The notes beneath the pieces were generated by a model. That model did not search any database and was not told where the DNA came from. It saw only the letters and a program-made list of their open reading frames with translations. Made by a program: the position numbers and the translations under genes. Source: Aquibium microcysteis (GTDB lineage Bacteria; Pseudomonadota; Alphaproteobacteria; Rhizobiales; Rhizobiaceae). From it: a DNA stretch of 64,000 nucleotides. This document shows, in pieces, positions 44,722 to 53,853 of the stretch. Position 1 is the stretch's first letter. Every line of letters begins with the position of its first letter. The stretch is taken from NCBI RefSeq assembly GCF_014495845.1, contig NZ_CP061080.1, forward strand, positions 1 through 64,000. The letters run 5' to 3'.

Positions 44722-45415
44722 GCGCGGAGACTTGCGAGTGGCAGGGTGCCGATGATGGACCGGCCGTGTCGCTCCCGGTTGTGCCAAGGAGACCTATTCG
44801 GTTGAAAGAACGACGGATGGGCCTGCGTGGGGCATGCTGGCGCCACCTCCGCGGCGTCGTTCCGGACGGCCGCTTCATCCTGCACCGTCCGGCCTTTCGA
44901 CGTCGGCCGAGGCAGGGATCCCGGATACGTCGTCCGTCGCTTCGCTCGGACGCCGTTCCGGGATGACGAAGGGAGGTGGCCCGGACCTGCAACGCTACGC
45001 GTCCTGCCCGCCGACTTCGTCATCCCGAAACGGGCCGCCGAGCGGAGCGAGGCGGCGCGTATCCGGGATCCATGCCTCGGCGTCCATGCCCTGCGATCCG
45101 GTGCGGGAGAGGCACACACCATCGTCTCCACCGTGTCGTTTCGGACTGGCCGCTTCATCCTGCACCGTCCGGCCTTTCGACGTCGGCCGAGGCATGGATC
45201 CCGGATACGTCGTCCTTCGCTTCGCTCGGACGCCGTTCCAGGATGACGAAGGTGAGGAGACGCCATGCCGGGTGGAGCAGGATCGCGGAGTTCGGGCTGG
45301 CGGCTCCATTCTTGACAAACCACCCCGCCCATGCGCTTTTCGCGCGGATTTTGAGGGGTCGGGCGGTCGCCGCCGGCGGCCCCGGCATCGTTTCTCGAGA
45401 AGACCGGACAGCCTC
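44722..45415. repeat. intergenic region with three interspersed repeat copies (same family as the 34-35 kb array)
   Basis: Between the divergent MFS and aspS genes lie two direct copies of a ~115-bp sequence (44858-44972 and 45137-45252), each containing CGCTTCATCCTGCACCGTCC followed by the GGATCCCGGATACGTCGTCC...GATGACGAA element, and an inverted copy of the core at about 45016-45080. The core is the same as in the tandem array. The aspS promoter must lie downstream or within the last copy. No gene is evident. Confidence 0.85.
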
Positions 45416-47206
45416 ATGCATCGCTACCGCAGCCATACCTGCGCTCAACTCCGCAAGTCCGACGAAGGCACGACCGCGCGCCTGTCGGGCTGGGTTCACC
45501 GGGTCCGCGATCATGGCGGGCTGCTGTTCATCGACATGCGCGACCATTACGGCATGACCCAGATCGTCGCCGATCCGGATTCGCCGGCCTTCAAGACGGC
45601 CGAGACGGTGCGCGGCGAGTGGGTGATCCGGGTCGACGGCAAGGTCAAGGCGCGCACGCCCGAGACCGTGAACGCCAACATGCCGACCGGCGAGATCGAG
45701 CTCTATGCCGACGAGATCGAGGTCCTGTCGACGGCCAAGGAACTGCCGCTGCCGGTGTTCGGCGAGCCGGACTATCCCGAGGACATCCGGCTGAAATACC
45801 GCTTCCTCGACCTGCGCCGCGAGACGCTGCACAAGAACATCGTGCAGCGCACGAAGATCATCGCCGACATGCGCCGGCGCATGACCGACGTCGGCTTCAC
45901 GGAGTATTCGACGCCGATCCTGACCGCCTCCTCGCCCGAGGGCGCGCGCGACTTCCTGGTGCCGTCGCGCATCCATCAAGGCAAGTTCTTCGCCCTGCCG
46001 CAGGCGCCGCAGCAGTACAAGCAGCTCCTGATGGTGGCGGGCTTCGACCGCTATTTCCAGATCGCGCCCTGCTTCCGCGACGAAGACCCGCGCGCCGACC
46101 GGCTGCCGGGCGAGTTCTACCAGCTCGACCTCGAGATGAGCTTCGTCACCCAGGAAGACGTCTGGACGACGATGGAGCCGGTGATCCGCGGCGTGTTCGA
46201 GGAATTCGCCAATGGCAAGCCGGTGACGCAGAGCTTCCCGCGCATCCCCTACGACACGGCGCTGCGCAAATATGGCTCCGACAAGCCGGACCTCAGGAAC
46301 CCGATCGAGATGCAGGCGGTGTCGGAGCATTTCGCGGGCTCGGGCTTCAAGGTCTTCGCCAACATCCTGGCCAACGACCCGAAGGCCGAGGTCTGGGCCA
46401 TTCCGGCCAAGACCGGCGGCTCCAGAGCCTTCTGCGACCGGATGAACGCCTGGGCGCAGCAACAGGGGCAGCCGGGGCTGGGGTATATTTTCTGGCGCAA
46501 GGAGAGCGAGGCGGTCGAGGGCGCCGGTCCGCTCGCCAAGAACATCGGTCCCGAGCGCACCGAGGCGGTTCGCCAGCAGCTCGGGCTCGGCGACGGCGAC
46601 GCCTGCTTCTTCGTGGCCGGCGACCCGGCGAAATTCTACAAGTTCGCCGGCGAGGCCCGCACGCGGGCGGGCGAGGAACTGAACCTCGTCGACCGCGACC
46701 GCTACGAACTGTGCTGGATCGTCGACTTCCCCTTCTTCGAGTGGAACGAGGACGAGAAGAAGGTCGACTTCGCGCACAACCCGTTCTCGATGCCGCAGGG
46801 CGGCTTGGAGGCGCTGGAGAAGCAGGATCCGCTGACCATCAAGGCCTATCAGTACGACATGGTCTGCAACGGCTTCGAGATCGCCTCGGGCTCGATCCGC
46901 AACCAGTCGCCGGAGCTGATGGTCAAGGCCTTCGAGAAGGTCGGCCTGTCGAAGGCCGACGTCGAGGAGCGCTTCGGCGGCCTCTACCGCGCCTTCCAGT
47001 ACGGCGCGCCGCCGCATGGCGGCATGGCGGCCGGCGTCGACCGCATCATCATGCTGCTGGTGGGAGCCAAGAACCTGCGCGAGATCACGCTGTTCCCGAT
47101 GAACCAGCAGGCGCAGGACCTTTTGATGGGCGCGCCGTCGGAGGCGCTGCCGGCGCAGCTGCGCGAACTCGGCATCCGCGTGGTGCCGCAGAAGAAGGAC
47201 GCCTAG
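45416..47206 (+). CDS. aspS: aspartate--tRNA ligase
   Basis: A 596-residue class II aminoacyl-tRNA synthetase. The anticodon-binding OB domain contains [20 protein letters not shown]; motif 2 is [17 protein letters not shown] with the following [15 protein letters not shown]; the bacterial GAD insert includes [13 protein letters not shown]; and motif 3 is FGAPPHGG-like ([18 protein letters not shown]). I place the start at ATG 45416, giving MHRYRSHTC; the longer frame from 44834 runs through the intergenic repeats and is not coding. Confidence 0.97.
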   Translation: MHRYRSHTCAQLRKSDEGTTARLSGWVHRVRDHGGLLFIDMRDHYGMTQIVADPDSPAFKTAETVRGEWVIRVDGKVKARTPETVNANMPTGEIELYADEIEVLSTAKELPLPVFGEPDYPEDIRLKYRFLDLRRETLHKNIVQRTKIIADMRRRMTDVGFTEYSTPILTASSPEGARDFLVPSRIHQGKFFALPQAPQQYKQLLMVAGFDRYFQIAPCFRDEDPRADRLPGEFYQLDLEMSFVTQEDVWTTMEPVIRGVFEEFANGKPVTQSFPRIPYDTALRKYGSDKPDLRNPIEMQAVSEHFAGSGFKVFANILANDPKAEVWAIPAKTGGSRAFCDRMNAWAQQQGQPGLGYIFWRKESEAVEGAGPLAKNIGPERTEAVRQQLGLGDGDACFFVAGDPAKFYKFAGEARTRAGEELNLVDRDRYELCWIVDFPFFEWNEDEKKVDFAHNPFSMPQGGLEALEKQDPLTIKAYQYDMVCNGFEIASGSIRNQSPELMVKAFEKVGLSKADVEERFGGLYRAFQYGAPPHGGMAAGVDRIIMLLVGAKNLREITLFPMNQQAQDLLMGAPSEALPAQLRELGIRVVPQKKDA

Positions 47207-47210
47207 CCCG

Positions 47211-47858
47211 ATGGCCGCCGGCCTGCGCGTCCTGGTGACCGGCTTCGAGCCCTTTCCGGGCGCGCCGGTCAACCCGACGGAACGGCTGGTGGCGGCGCTG
47301 CGAGCGGCCCCGCCCGCGCTCGACGGCATGGCGGCCCTCCGCGCCGAGGTTCTGCCGGTCGACTACGACGCGGTCGGCCCGCGGCTCTCGGCGATCGGCC
47401 GCGACTTCGCGCCCGACGTCGCCATCCATTTCGGCCTCGCCACCGAATGCGCCGGCTTCCGGCTGGAGCGGCTGGCGCGCAACCGCTTCGAGGCCGACCG
47501 GCCGGACAATGCGGGGATTCTGCGCGCGGCCGGCAAGGTCTGCGCGGGACCGGACACGCTGCCCTCCGGCCTGCCGCTGGAGGCGATCGCGCGGCGGCTG
47601 GCAGAGATGGGCCTGCCGGTCGAATGGTCGGACGATGCTGGCGGCTATCTCTGCAACACCGTCTTCATGCTCTCGCGCGCCCACGCCTGCGACGGCTTCA
47701 CGCCCGCCATGAGCGGCTTCGTCCACGTGCCCCTGACGGGCGAGGGACCCGGCTTCCCGTTCAGCGACGCCGGCCTGATGGCCGGCGCGCTGGCGGTGGT
47801 GGGGGAGTGCGTGGGGGAGGGGCAGTCGGCAGTCGGCAGTCGGCAGTCGGGGTTTTGA
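47211..47858 (+). CDS. pcp: pyroglutamyl-peptidase I with a repeat-encoded C-terminal tail
   Basis: A 215-residue cysteine peptidase removing N-terminal pyroglutamate. The catalytic Cys is in GGYLCNTVFMLSRAH, the His in GFVHVPL, and the Glu probably in GLATECAGFRLERLARN; the N-terminus VLVTGFEPFPG is diagnostic. It starts four bases after aspS. The last dozen residues (EGQSAVGSRQSGF) are encoded by four GCAGTCG heptamers and adjoining element sequence, so the original C-terminus seems to have been overrun by a repeat element. The catalytic core is intact. Confidence 0.88.
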   Translation: MAAGLRVLVTGFEPFPGAPVNPTERLVAALRAAPPALDGMAALRAEVLPVDYDAVGPRLSAIGRDFAPDVAIHFGLATECAGFRLERLARNRFEADRPDNAGILRAAGKVCAGPDTLPSGLPLEAIARRLAEMGLPVEWSDDAGGYLCNTVFMLSRAHACDGFTPAMSGFVHVPLTGEGPGFPFSDAGLMAGALAVVGECVGEGQSAVGSRQSGF

Positions 47859-48105
47859 CCTGAGGCAGACCGTTTGCCCGACGGGCCGTCCGCTGACTCC
47901 GACGCCCGACTGCCGCACTCGTTCGCCGCGATCCGGAGTTCCAGCTGCTGCGGTAGCACTGAGGGCAGTCGGCAGTCGGGATTCTCGACTTCGGGCAGAC
48001 CACTTGCGACGTGTCGTCCGCTGCTCCCGACCCCGACTGCCTACTGCCGACTGCCCAAATCCCTACTCGTTCGCCACGATCCCGAATCCCAGCTGCTTGG
48101 GCAGC
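47822..48105. repeat. duplicated GCAGTCG-bounded element with copied gene end
   Basis: Element 1 (47822-47913) starts with four GCAGTCG heptamers and ends in CGACTGC; element 2 (47965-48054) starts with two GCAGTCG and ends with two CGACTGC. Their interiors align (GGCAGACC and CGTCCGCTG are shared). Each is followed by a version of the 3' end of the minus-strand gene at 48063: the true end (48063-48105) and a decayed copy (about 47914-47955) whose reverse strand reads LPQQLELRIAANE against LPKQLGFGIVANE. Confidence 0.8.
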
Positions 48106-49247
48106 GCCTGCGGGGCGGTCATGGCGCTGGCGGCGACGAGGGCGAAGGGGAGCGGGTTCTCGGGCTCGAGGCTGACTTCCAGGCTCTGCGGGTTGTCGAG
48201 GAAGGCGTTGACTGCCGCGCTCACCGTGGCCGTCAGGTCCGGATCGCCGACCTGGGCCAGAGCGAAGGGCAGCACGGCCTTGGCCTGGTTCTTGATGTCG
48301 GCCGGCTGGACGCCCTGCTGGGCGGCCACGAAGGACAGCACCTTCTCCGTCAGGCTGTCGTCCTCGAAGCGCAGGGTGGCGCCGTGCAGGTTGATCTGCT
48401 GCATCAGGCCGAGCATGGCCATGCTCTGCACCGACTGGTCCTGGCCTTCGCTCGCCGACATCTTCGCCTGCATCTCGCGCAGCGCCTGGATGAACTGCGG
48501 CGTGTAGCCGCTGATGTCGACCGTCATGCCGAGCGTGCCGGCGTTCGCGATCGAGGTGTCGTACTGGTCGAGGACCATGCGGCCGTCCTGCGGATTGTAG
48601 GTGCCGGCCATCTCGATGTAGCCCTTGAGCGTCTGGTAGCCGAGCGCGTCGATGACGGCCTTCGACTGGGCATCTTCCACCATCGCGAGATTGACGAAGA
48701 ACTCTTCCACCGCCGCCGCGAAGGCCATGGTTCCGTCGTCGGCCGTGTCCGTCTCGGTGTGCACCTGGCTCATCGAGAAGATCTCCTGGCCGCCGGCCGA
48801 AAACGACATCCGGCCGACGTCCGCCGTGTCATAGACCATCAGCGTGTTCATCGGATCCGAGGCATCCGCCTCCGGCAGCTGCAGCCCGGTCATCGCGATG
48901 CCCTCGATGGAAAGCGACATGCCGTCTTCCGTGTAGGCGTAGTTCGGCATCGTCACCTCCGCGACGACGATGGTGTCGCCGTCCCGGCTGATGCCCGACA
49001 GCGTGATGTCGCCGATCGGCGCGCTGCCCTCGACGCCCTCCGCGGAGGCGCTGACGCCCTGCAGGACGAAACCGCCGTTCTGCTCGGCGATCCCGCTCCA
49101 GGAGAGCTGCAGCCCCTGGGCGGTCAGCAGCGCCTTGATCCGCTGGCCGACCTCGTCCGCGCTCTGTGCATGGGCGACGTGGGGCATGGCGGCGAGCACG
49201 AGGCCGCTCACGGCGAGGCTGCGAAGTTTCGACTTGAGGTACGTCAT
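48063..49247 (-). CDS. exported protein of unknown function (DUF945-like)
   Basis: A 394-residue protein with a signal peptide (MTYLKSKLRSLAVSGLVLAA, cleavage after AHA about residue 27). The rest is a long, acidic, beta-rich sequence with repeated short motifs (ITLSGISRDGDTIVVAEVTM, GYIEMAGTYNPQDGRMVLDQ, QINLHGATLRFEDDSL), reminiscent of DUF945-type periplasmic proteins; I am not certain of the family. AGGGAA precedes the ATG at 49247; the frame to 49532 is non-coding. It is divergent from parC. Its 3' end has been partly duplicated just downstream. Confidence 0.72.
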   Translation of the reverse strand: MTYLKSKLRSLAVSGLVLAAMPHVAHAQSADEVGQRIKALLTAQGLQLSWSGIAEQNGGFVLQGVSASAEGVEGSAPIGDITLSGISRDGDTIVVAEVTMPNYAYTEDGMSLSIEGIAMTGLQLPEADASDPMNTLMVYDTADVGRMSFSAGGQEIFSMSQVHTETDTADDGTMAFAAAVEEFFVNLAMVEDAQSKAVIDALGYQTLKGYIEMAGTYNPQDGRMVLDQYDTSIANAGTLGMTVDISGYTPQFIQALREMQAKMSASEGQDQSVQSMAMLGLMQQINLHGATLRFEDDSLTEKVLSFVAAQQGVQPADIKNQAKAVLPFALAQVGDPDLTATVSAAVNAFLDNPQSLEVSLEPENPLPFALVAASAMTAPQALPKQLGFGIVANE

Positions 49248-49482
49248 GTTGGTTCCCTGAGTTGGTCGCGCCTGCGCGCTGTCCGAATGGTCGACGCCGA
49301 AATCGTCAGGATGATGTCTAGCTGCAGATTGCGTCGGCCTTCTGTAAACTTCGCCACTTTCGGAATGGCAAGTCGGATCGGCCGTTGCGCCGATGGAAGA
49401 CGATCGCGCGGCATTGTCGGAAAGGCTTGACGAAGACTGGCTCTCGCTTGCTCCGAATCGCCTGATTCGATAACTGCCGGAC

Positions 49483-51771
49483 ATGTCGAAATCCCAGACG
49501 CCGCCGGACTCCGGCGATGACAGTTCAGGCATCGAGCCCGTCGACCTGAAGAAAGCGCTCGAGGAGCGCTATCTGGCCTATGCGCTGTCGACGATCATGC
49601 ACCGGGCGCTGCCCGACGTGCGCGACGGCATGAAGCCGGTGCACCGCCGCATCGTGCATGCCATGCGCCTGCTCAGGCTCAATCCCGACCAGCGCTTCGC
49701 CAAATGCGCCTCGATCGTCGGCGAGGTGATGGGCAAGTTCCACCCGCATGGCGACCAGTCGATCTACGACGCGCTGGTGCGGCTCGCCCAGCCCTTCTCG
49801 GTGCGTTACCCGCTGGTCGACGGCCAGGGCAATTTCGGCAACATCGACGGCGATAACGCGGCCGCCATGCGCTACACCGAGGCGCGCATGACGGTGGCGG
49901 CGACGGACCTCCTGTCCGGCATCACCGAGGACGCGGTCGATTTCCGCCCGACCTACAACGAGGAGAACGAGGAGCCGACGGTCCTGCCCGGCGCCTTCCC
50001 GAACCTGCTCGCCAACGGCTCGACCGGGATCGCTGTCGGCATGGCCACCTCGATCCCGCCGCACAACGTGGCCGAACTCGCCAAGGCCTGCCTGCACCTG
50101 ATCGACCACCCAGACTGCACGGTCGAGGACCTTCTGACCAAGGACCCGCATCCGGAGGATGCCGACGAGAACATGGTGCGCGGGCCGGACTTTCCGACCG
50201 GCGGCATCATCGTCGACCGGTGGCCGTCGATCGTGGAGGCCTACAGGACCGGCCGCGGCTCGTTCCGCGTCCGGGCGAAGTGGACGGTCGAGGACCAGGG
50301 CCGCGGCACCTGGCAGATCGTCGTCACCGAGATTCCCTACGGCGTGCAGAAGGCCAAGCTGATCGAGAAGATCGCCGAGCTCCTGATGGCGCGCAAGCTG
50401 CCGCTGCTGGAGGACGTGCGCGACGAGAGCGCCGAGGACGTGCGCGTGGTGCTGGTGCCGAAAAGCCGCACGGTCGACCCGGCGATCCTGATGGAATCGC
50501 TGTTCAAGCTCTCCGAGCTGGAGAACCGCTTTCCGCTCAACATGAACGTCCTGTCGCGCGGCCGCGTGCCGAACGTGCTGTCGCTGAAGGAAGCGCTGCA
50601 GCAGTGGCTCGACCACCGCAAGGAGGTGCTGGTCCGCCGGTCGAAGCACCGGCTGGCCGAGATCGAGCGGCGGCTGGAGATCCTCGGCGGCTACCTGATC
50701 GCCTATCTCAACATCGACGAGGTGATCCGCATCATCCGCGAGGAGGACGAGCCGAAGCCCGTCATGATGGTGCGGTGGAACCTCACCGACACCCAGGCAG
50801 AAGCCATCCTCAACCTTCGCCTGCGCGCGCTGCGCAAGCTCGAGGAATTCGAGATCAAGACCGAATTCGACACTCTGACCAAGGAGAAGGCGCAGATCGA
50901 GGCGCTGCTCGCCTCGGACGCCAAGCAGTGGAAGACGATCCGCTGGGAGGTGGAGAAGCTGCGCGACCGCTTCGGCTCGCACACCGACCTCGGCCGCCGC
51001 CGCACCCAGTTCGCCGACGCGCCCGAGCACGACGAGAGCCACATCCAGCAGGCGATGATCGAGAAGGAGCCGATCACCGTCGTCGTGTCGGAAAAGGGCT
51101 GGCTGCGGGCGCTGAAGGGCCATCTGGCCGAGTTCGACGGCCTCGCCTTCAAGGAGGGCGACAAGCTCAAGCTCGCCTTCCACGCCCAGACCACCGACAA
51201 GATCCTGGTGCTGACCACCGGCGGCAAGTTCTACACCATCGGCGCCGACCGGCTGCCCGGCGGGCGCGGCCATGGCGAGCCGATCCGCATCATCGTCGAC
51301 ATGGAGAACGACCAGGACATCGTCACCGCCTTCGTCCACGATCCCGAGCGTCGCCTGCTCGTCGCCTCGCACGAGGGATACGGTTTCGTGGTGCCCGAGG
51401 GAGAGGTCGCCGCCAACACCCGCAAGGGCAAGCAGGTGATGAACGTCAAGACGCCCGACGAGGCCGCCCGCTGCCTGCCGGTGACCGGCGACCACGTCGC
51501 CATCGTCGGCGAGAACCGCAAGCTGCTGGTCTTCCCGCTCGCCCAGATCCCCGAGATGACCCGCGGCAAGGGCGTGCGCCTGCAGCGCTACAAGGACGGC
51601 GGCGTGTCAGACATCAAGACCTTCGAGATCGACAAGGGCCTGACCTGGACCGACTCCGCCGGCCGCGCCTTCGTCAAGGGCAGGGCCGACCTCGTGGAAT
51701 GGACCGGCGACCGGGCGGCCGCCGGGCGGATGGTGCCGAAGGGATTTCCAAGGACGGGGAAGTTCGGGTAA
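49483..51771 (+). CDS. parC: DNA topoisomerase IV subunit A
   Basis: A 762-residue type IIA topoisomerase subunit that decatenates chromosomes with ParE. The winged-helix region shows [19 protein letters not shown], the quinolone region [19 protein letters not shown], and the catalytic Tyr [10 protein letters not shown]. The C-terminal beta-pinwheel lacks the GyrA-box QRRGGKG, supporting ParC rather than GyrA, and the length is that of alphaproteobacterial ParC. It is monocistronic, followed by the accessory patch. Confidence 0.95.
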   Translation: MSKSQTPPDSGDDSSGIEPVDLKKALEERYLAYALSTIMHRALPDVRDGMKPVHRRIVHAMRLLRLNPDQRFAKCASIVGEVMGKFHPHGDQSIYDALVRLAQPFSVRYPLVDGQGNFGNIDGDNAAAMRYTEARMTVAATDLLSGITEDAVDFRPTYNEENEEPTVLPGAFPNLLANGSTGIAVGMATSIPPHNVAELAKACLHLIDHPDCTVEDLLTKDPHPEDADENMVRGPDFPTGGIIVDRWPSIVEAYRTGRGSFRVRAKWTVEDQGRGTWQIVVTEIPYGVQKAKLIEKIAELLMARKLPLLEDVRDESAEDVRVVLVPKSRTVDPAILMESLFKLSELENRFPLNMNVLSRGRVPNVLSLKEALQQWLDHRKEVLVRRSKHRLAEIERRLEILGGYLIAYLNIDEVIRIIREEDEPKPVMMVRWNLTDTQAEAILNLRLRALRKLEEFEIKTEFDTLTKEKAQIEALLASDAKQWKTIRWEVEKLRDRFGSHTDLGRRRTQFADAPEHDESHIQQAMIEKEPITVVVSEKGWLRALKGHLAEFDGLAFKEGDKLKLAFHAQTTDKILVLTTGGKFYTIGADRLPGGRGHGEPIRIIVDMENDQDIVTAFVHDPERRLLVASHEGYGFVVPEGEVAANTRKGKQVMNVKTPDEAARCLPVTGDHVAIVGENRKLLVFPLAQIPEMTRGKGVRLQRYKDGGVSDIKTFEIDKGLTWTDSAGRAFVKGRADLVEWTGDRAAAGRMVPKGFPRTGKFG

Positions 51772-51852
51772 GGGGATATTGCAGCCGTCACCTGCCACAT
51801 GGTTTTGCATCGTCTTTGCCGATATTGTGATAATCGGCGGGAGGGATGGCGC

Positions 51853-52701
51853 ATGAATATAGATAAACTTTTCTGGTCACAGATTGATCCGCTCTACCAT
51901 CTCAAGCAGTCAAGCTGCATCCGGTACGTGAAGGACATTACTCAGCATTTCCAGCTCGATGAGATGTCGAGCAAAGATACCAGCTTCGGTGCTGAATTGC
52001 TCGACGGGATGGATGAAATGAAAGCGTCGGCGCTGATGTTCATACGCTTTCATGCCATCGAAACCCTGCTTACAGTGCTGCTTGGCAGCTTTCCCCATGG
52101 TCCGGTTCCACGATACGCCAAGAAATCCTTCGGCAGGGAATTCAACGAAGCCGTGGAGGCTGTTGCCAGAAGAGAAATACCCTCAACGCTAGAAGTTAGT
52201 GGCGTTACCGACTTCGACAAATGGCTCGCCGCAAAGTTCTGGGGCCGTCCCGGAACGGAAAATATCTTGGACGATGACGTTATCAAGTTCATCACCGTGC
52301 AGGCTGCGTTATTCACGAAGAAGTCCGTCTACAACGCTTTCAAGCATGGATGCCGCGTCGGCCGCTCATGGCCAAAACTCAGCGTTCAGGATGAGAAGTC
52401 CGGTGAGTGGATTCCCGTTCTAGAGATTGGGTCTGGCGTCGGCTGGTTGCACTGGGATGAGGAAAAAAACGCGAAGTCGGTGAGCGTAACGTTCGGCGCG
52501 ATGGCTTGTGATCCTGCCGACGATCATGGTGCGGTTGCGATAATGGCCCTGCTGGTCCGAGCCATGAAAGTGATCCGACTGGCGAAGCCAGAGGACAAAA
52601 TCAATGTTCATCTGCCGGTCGCAATCAAAGCGGGTATGCACCTTCCCGCAAACATGAACGTCCGCGTGGGCCTGTCTCCCGTTCACAACCCGATACGGTA
52701 G
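51853..52701 (+). CDS. hypothetical protein in a lower-GC accessory patch
   Basis: A 282-residue soluble protein I do not recognise. It is predicted mostly helical with repeated aromatic residues (FWSQIDPLYHLKQSSCIRYV, SALMFIRFHAIETLL, FDKWLAAKFWGRPGTENIL, SVYNAFKHGCRVG). GGGAGGG lies before the ATG at 51853. Codon use differs strikingly from neighbours, with many A/T third positions, which points to recent acquisition. Its last codons overlap, in another frame, the start of a broken metallo-beta-lactamase-fold fragment. The FKHGCRVG stretch and the patchy context would suit an accessory or defence gene, but that is speculation. Confidence 0.7.
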   Translation: MNIDKLFWSQIDPLYHLKQSSCIRYVKDITQHFQLDEMSSKDTSFGAELLDGMDEMKASALMFIRFHAIETLLTVLLGSFPHGPVPRYAKKSFGREFNEAVEAVARREIPSTLEVSGVTDFDKWLAAKFWGRPGTENILDDDVIKFITVQAALFTKKSVYNAFKHGCRVGRSWPKLSVQDEKSGEWIPVLEIGSGVGWLHWDEEKNAKSVSVTFGAMACDPADDHGAVAIMALLVRAMKVIRLAKPEDKINVHLPVAIKAGMHLPANMNVRVGLSPVHNPIR

Positions 52702-52836
52702 CGACCTCACTGGCTACCCGATCCACATTGTCGATGGCGGGTGTACCGGCACCGGCAAAACAGTCATCGAACACGTCGAGAAATGGTCGGTGGCGTTAGC
52801 TACGTTGATCACGTCGTGCTTTCTCGGACCAGCGTC
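52690..52836 (+). pseudogene. fragment of a metallo-beta-lactamase-fold hydrolase gene, frameshifted
   Basis: The plus strand reads RYGSDLTGYPIHIVDGG followed by TVIEHVEKW, the N-terminal strand-loop pattern of ComEC-like MBL-fold hydrolases (LxxVIDGG...EHxxKYY). One base appears lost after the Trp codon (52783-52786): shifting frame gives GGVSYVDHVVLSRTS, the next conserved strand that normally leads to the HxDxDH metal motif. The metal motif and the rest of the gene are missing, and an antitoxin gene follows immediately. The assignment is by eye from short motifs. Confidence 0.45.
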
Positions 52837-53089
52837 AAGCGCGGCCCTCGTTGCGGAATTGCTTCCACTCCTCGATGCTGATCGCCTCGTCGCGCGGAAT
52901 GTCCTTCGCGCGCGCTCGAATGCGCTCGGCCGCTGCCCGCGCGGTCTGACCATCCTTTGCCGCACCTTCGGGTACGAGCCGGGCGACGGGCTTGCCGTTG
53001 CGGGTGATCACCCCTTCCTCGCCCTGCTCGACGCGGTCCAGCAGCGCGCCGAGAGTGGTTTCCGCGTCGAAGGTGCCGATCTCACGCAT
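52835..53089 (-). CDS. Phd/YefM-type antitoxin without a visible toxin
   Basis: An 84-residue antitoxin of type II toxin-antitoxin systems: MREIGTFDAETTLGALLDRV forms the DNA-binding N-terminus and NGKPVARLVPEG is the conserved edge strand; the charged C-terminus (RDEAISIEEWKQFRNEGRA) would wrap a VapC-like toxin. The ATG at 53089 is chosen over GTG 53095 because a duplicated gene start upstream (53231) also begins MREIG. The toxin gene, expected just downstream on the same strand, is absent; the broken MBL fragment lies there instead. The antitoxin is therefore an orphan, probably left by a deletion. Confidence 0.82.
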   Translation of the reverse strand: MREIGTFDAETTLGALLDRVEQGEEGVITRNGKPVARLVPEGAAKDGQTARAAAERIRARAKDIPRDEAISIEEWKQFRNEGRA

Positions 53090-53105
53090 GGCCACGTCCG
53101 TTCCG

Positions 53106-53207
53106 GCAGGAAATACGGGGACAGTTTACTTATTTCCGTCCATCGAATTCAGTCTCTGGGAAACGCAGTGTAGCCGGAAATAAGTAAACTGTCCCCCTAT
53201 TTCCTGC
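53106..53207. repeat. 33-bp inverted repeats with a 36-bp core (REP/MITE-like)
   Basis: Arms at 53106-53138 and 53175-53207 are reverse complements with one mismatch and contain GGGGACAGTTTACTTATTTC. The motif GTAAACTGTCCCC also occurs at 33705-33717 just after the DUF2459 gene. Such sequences in other proteobacteria are associated, as I recall, with RAYT-type transposases; none is encoded here. The element is inserted directly after the ninth codon of a second, truncated antitoxin start. Confidence 0.8.
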
Positions 53208-53231
53208 ATCAAAGGCGCCGATCTCGCGCAT
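53205..53231 (-). pseudogene. truncated duplicate of the antitoxin gene start
   Basis: Nine codons reading MREIGAFDA from ATG 53231 match the MREIGTFDA start of the intact antitoxin at 53089 almost base for base, and then run into the inverted-repeat element. This indicates a duplicated antitoxin locus or an imperfect target duplication made by the element. Confidence 0.65.
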
Positions 53232-53327
53232 ATCCTCGTCCGTCCTGCTCGAAACCCGCTCAACCTGCTCATTGAAGGATATACGCTTCGCCGTCCCCTC
53301 GGACAAGTTGGGCTCACGGCGGCCCGC

Positions 53328-53792
53328 TCACCCCCGCACCATCGCCACTGCCCGGATCTCCATCAATCCCCCCGGCACGATCAGTTCGCTCACCCCGATC
53401 GCCGTCCAGGCCGGCCAGGGTTCGCTCAGGTAGCGGTCGCGTACCCGCATGAAGGTCTCCATGTGGCGGGCGATGTCGACGTGGTAGGTGGTGATCTCGA
53501 CGACGTCGGAGAGGGCGCAGCCAGCCTCGGCGAGGATCGCCTTCAGCGCCTCGAAGGCGGTGGCGAACTGGGCTTCCGGGTCCTTCACCGCCATCAGCGC
53601 GGCGAGCGGCGCGTCGGCGCCGGAAAGCGTTGCCTCGGCGCCCCTGAGCCCGTCGGCGCCCGGCGTCTCGCCGCCGGGGCTGGTGCCGACGATGCCCGAG
53701 CAGAAGACGAAGCCGTTGGCTACGACCGCCGGCGCGAAGTGCCACTGCTCGTAGACGCCCTTCAGAGCGGGCGGGACGACGGGTCTGTGCAT
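53328..53792 (-). CDS. RidA/YjgF/YER057c family protein
   Basis: A 154-residue member of the Rid family, whose members hydrolyse reactive enamine/imine intermediates or act in degradation pathways. The core pattern is present: VANGFVFCSGIVG, FATAFEALKAILAEAGCALSDVVEITTYHVD, RYLSEPWPAWTAIGVSELIVPGGLMEIRAVA. The usual active-site Arg of RidA (in the C-terminal E-I-R/E-A segment) appears as EIRAVA. AAGGAGA precedes the ATG at 53792. It is monocistronic. Confidence 0.9.
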   Translation of the reverse strand: MHRPVVPPALKGVYEQWHFAPAVVANGFVFCSGIVGTSPGGETPGADGLRGAEATLSGADAPLAALMAVKDPEAQFATAFEALKAILAEAGCALSDVVEITTYHVDIARHMETFMRVRDRYLSEPWPAWTAIGVSELIVPGGLMEIRAVAMVRG

Positions 53793-53853
53793 CGGCTGTC
53801 TCCTTGCTTCTGCCGTCGCGATGCCTGGCATCGGTCGTGCACGGCGACCGGGG

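Noticed and set aside
52420..52835. A VapC/RelE-type toxin gene downstream of the antitoxin.
   Set aside because: No minus-strand frame here has PIN or RelE motifs; the antitoxin is an orphan.
53106..53207. The 33-bp inverted repeat considered as a transcription terminator.
   Set aside because: The arms are too long, widely spaced and followed by no T-run, and the arm motif recurs elsewhere, which fits a repeat element better.
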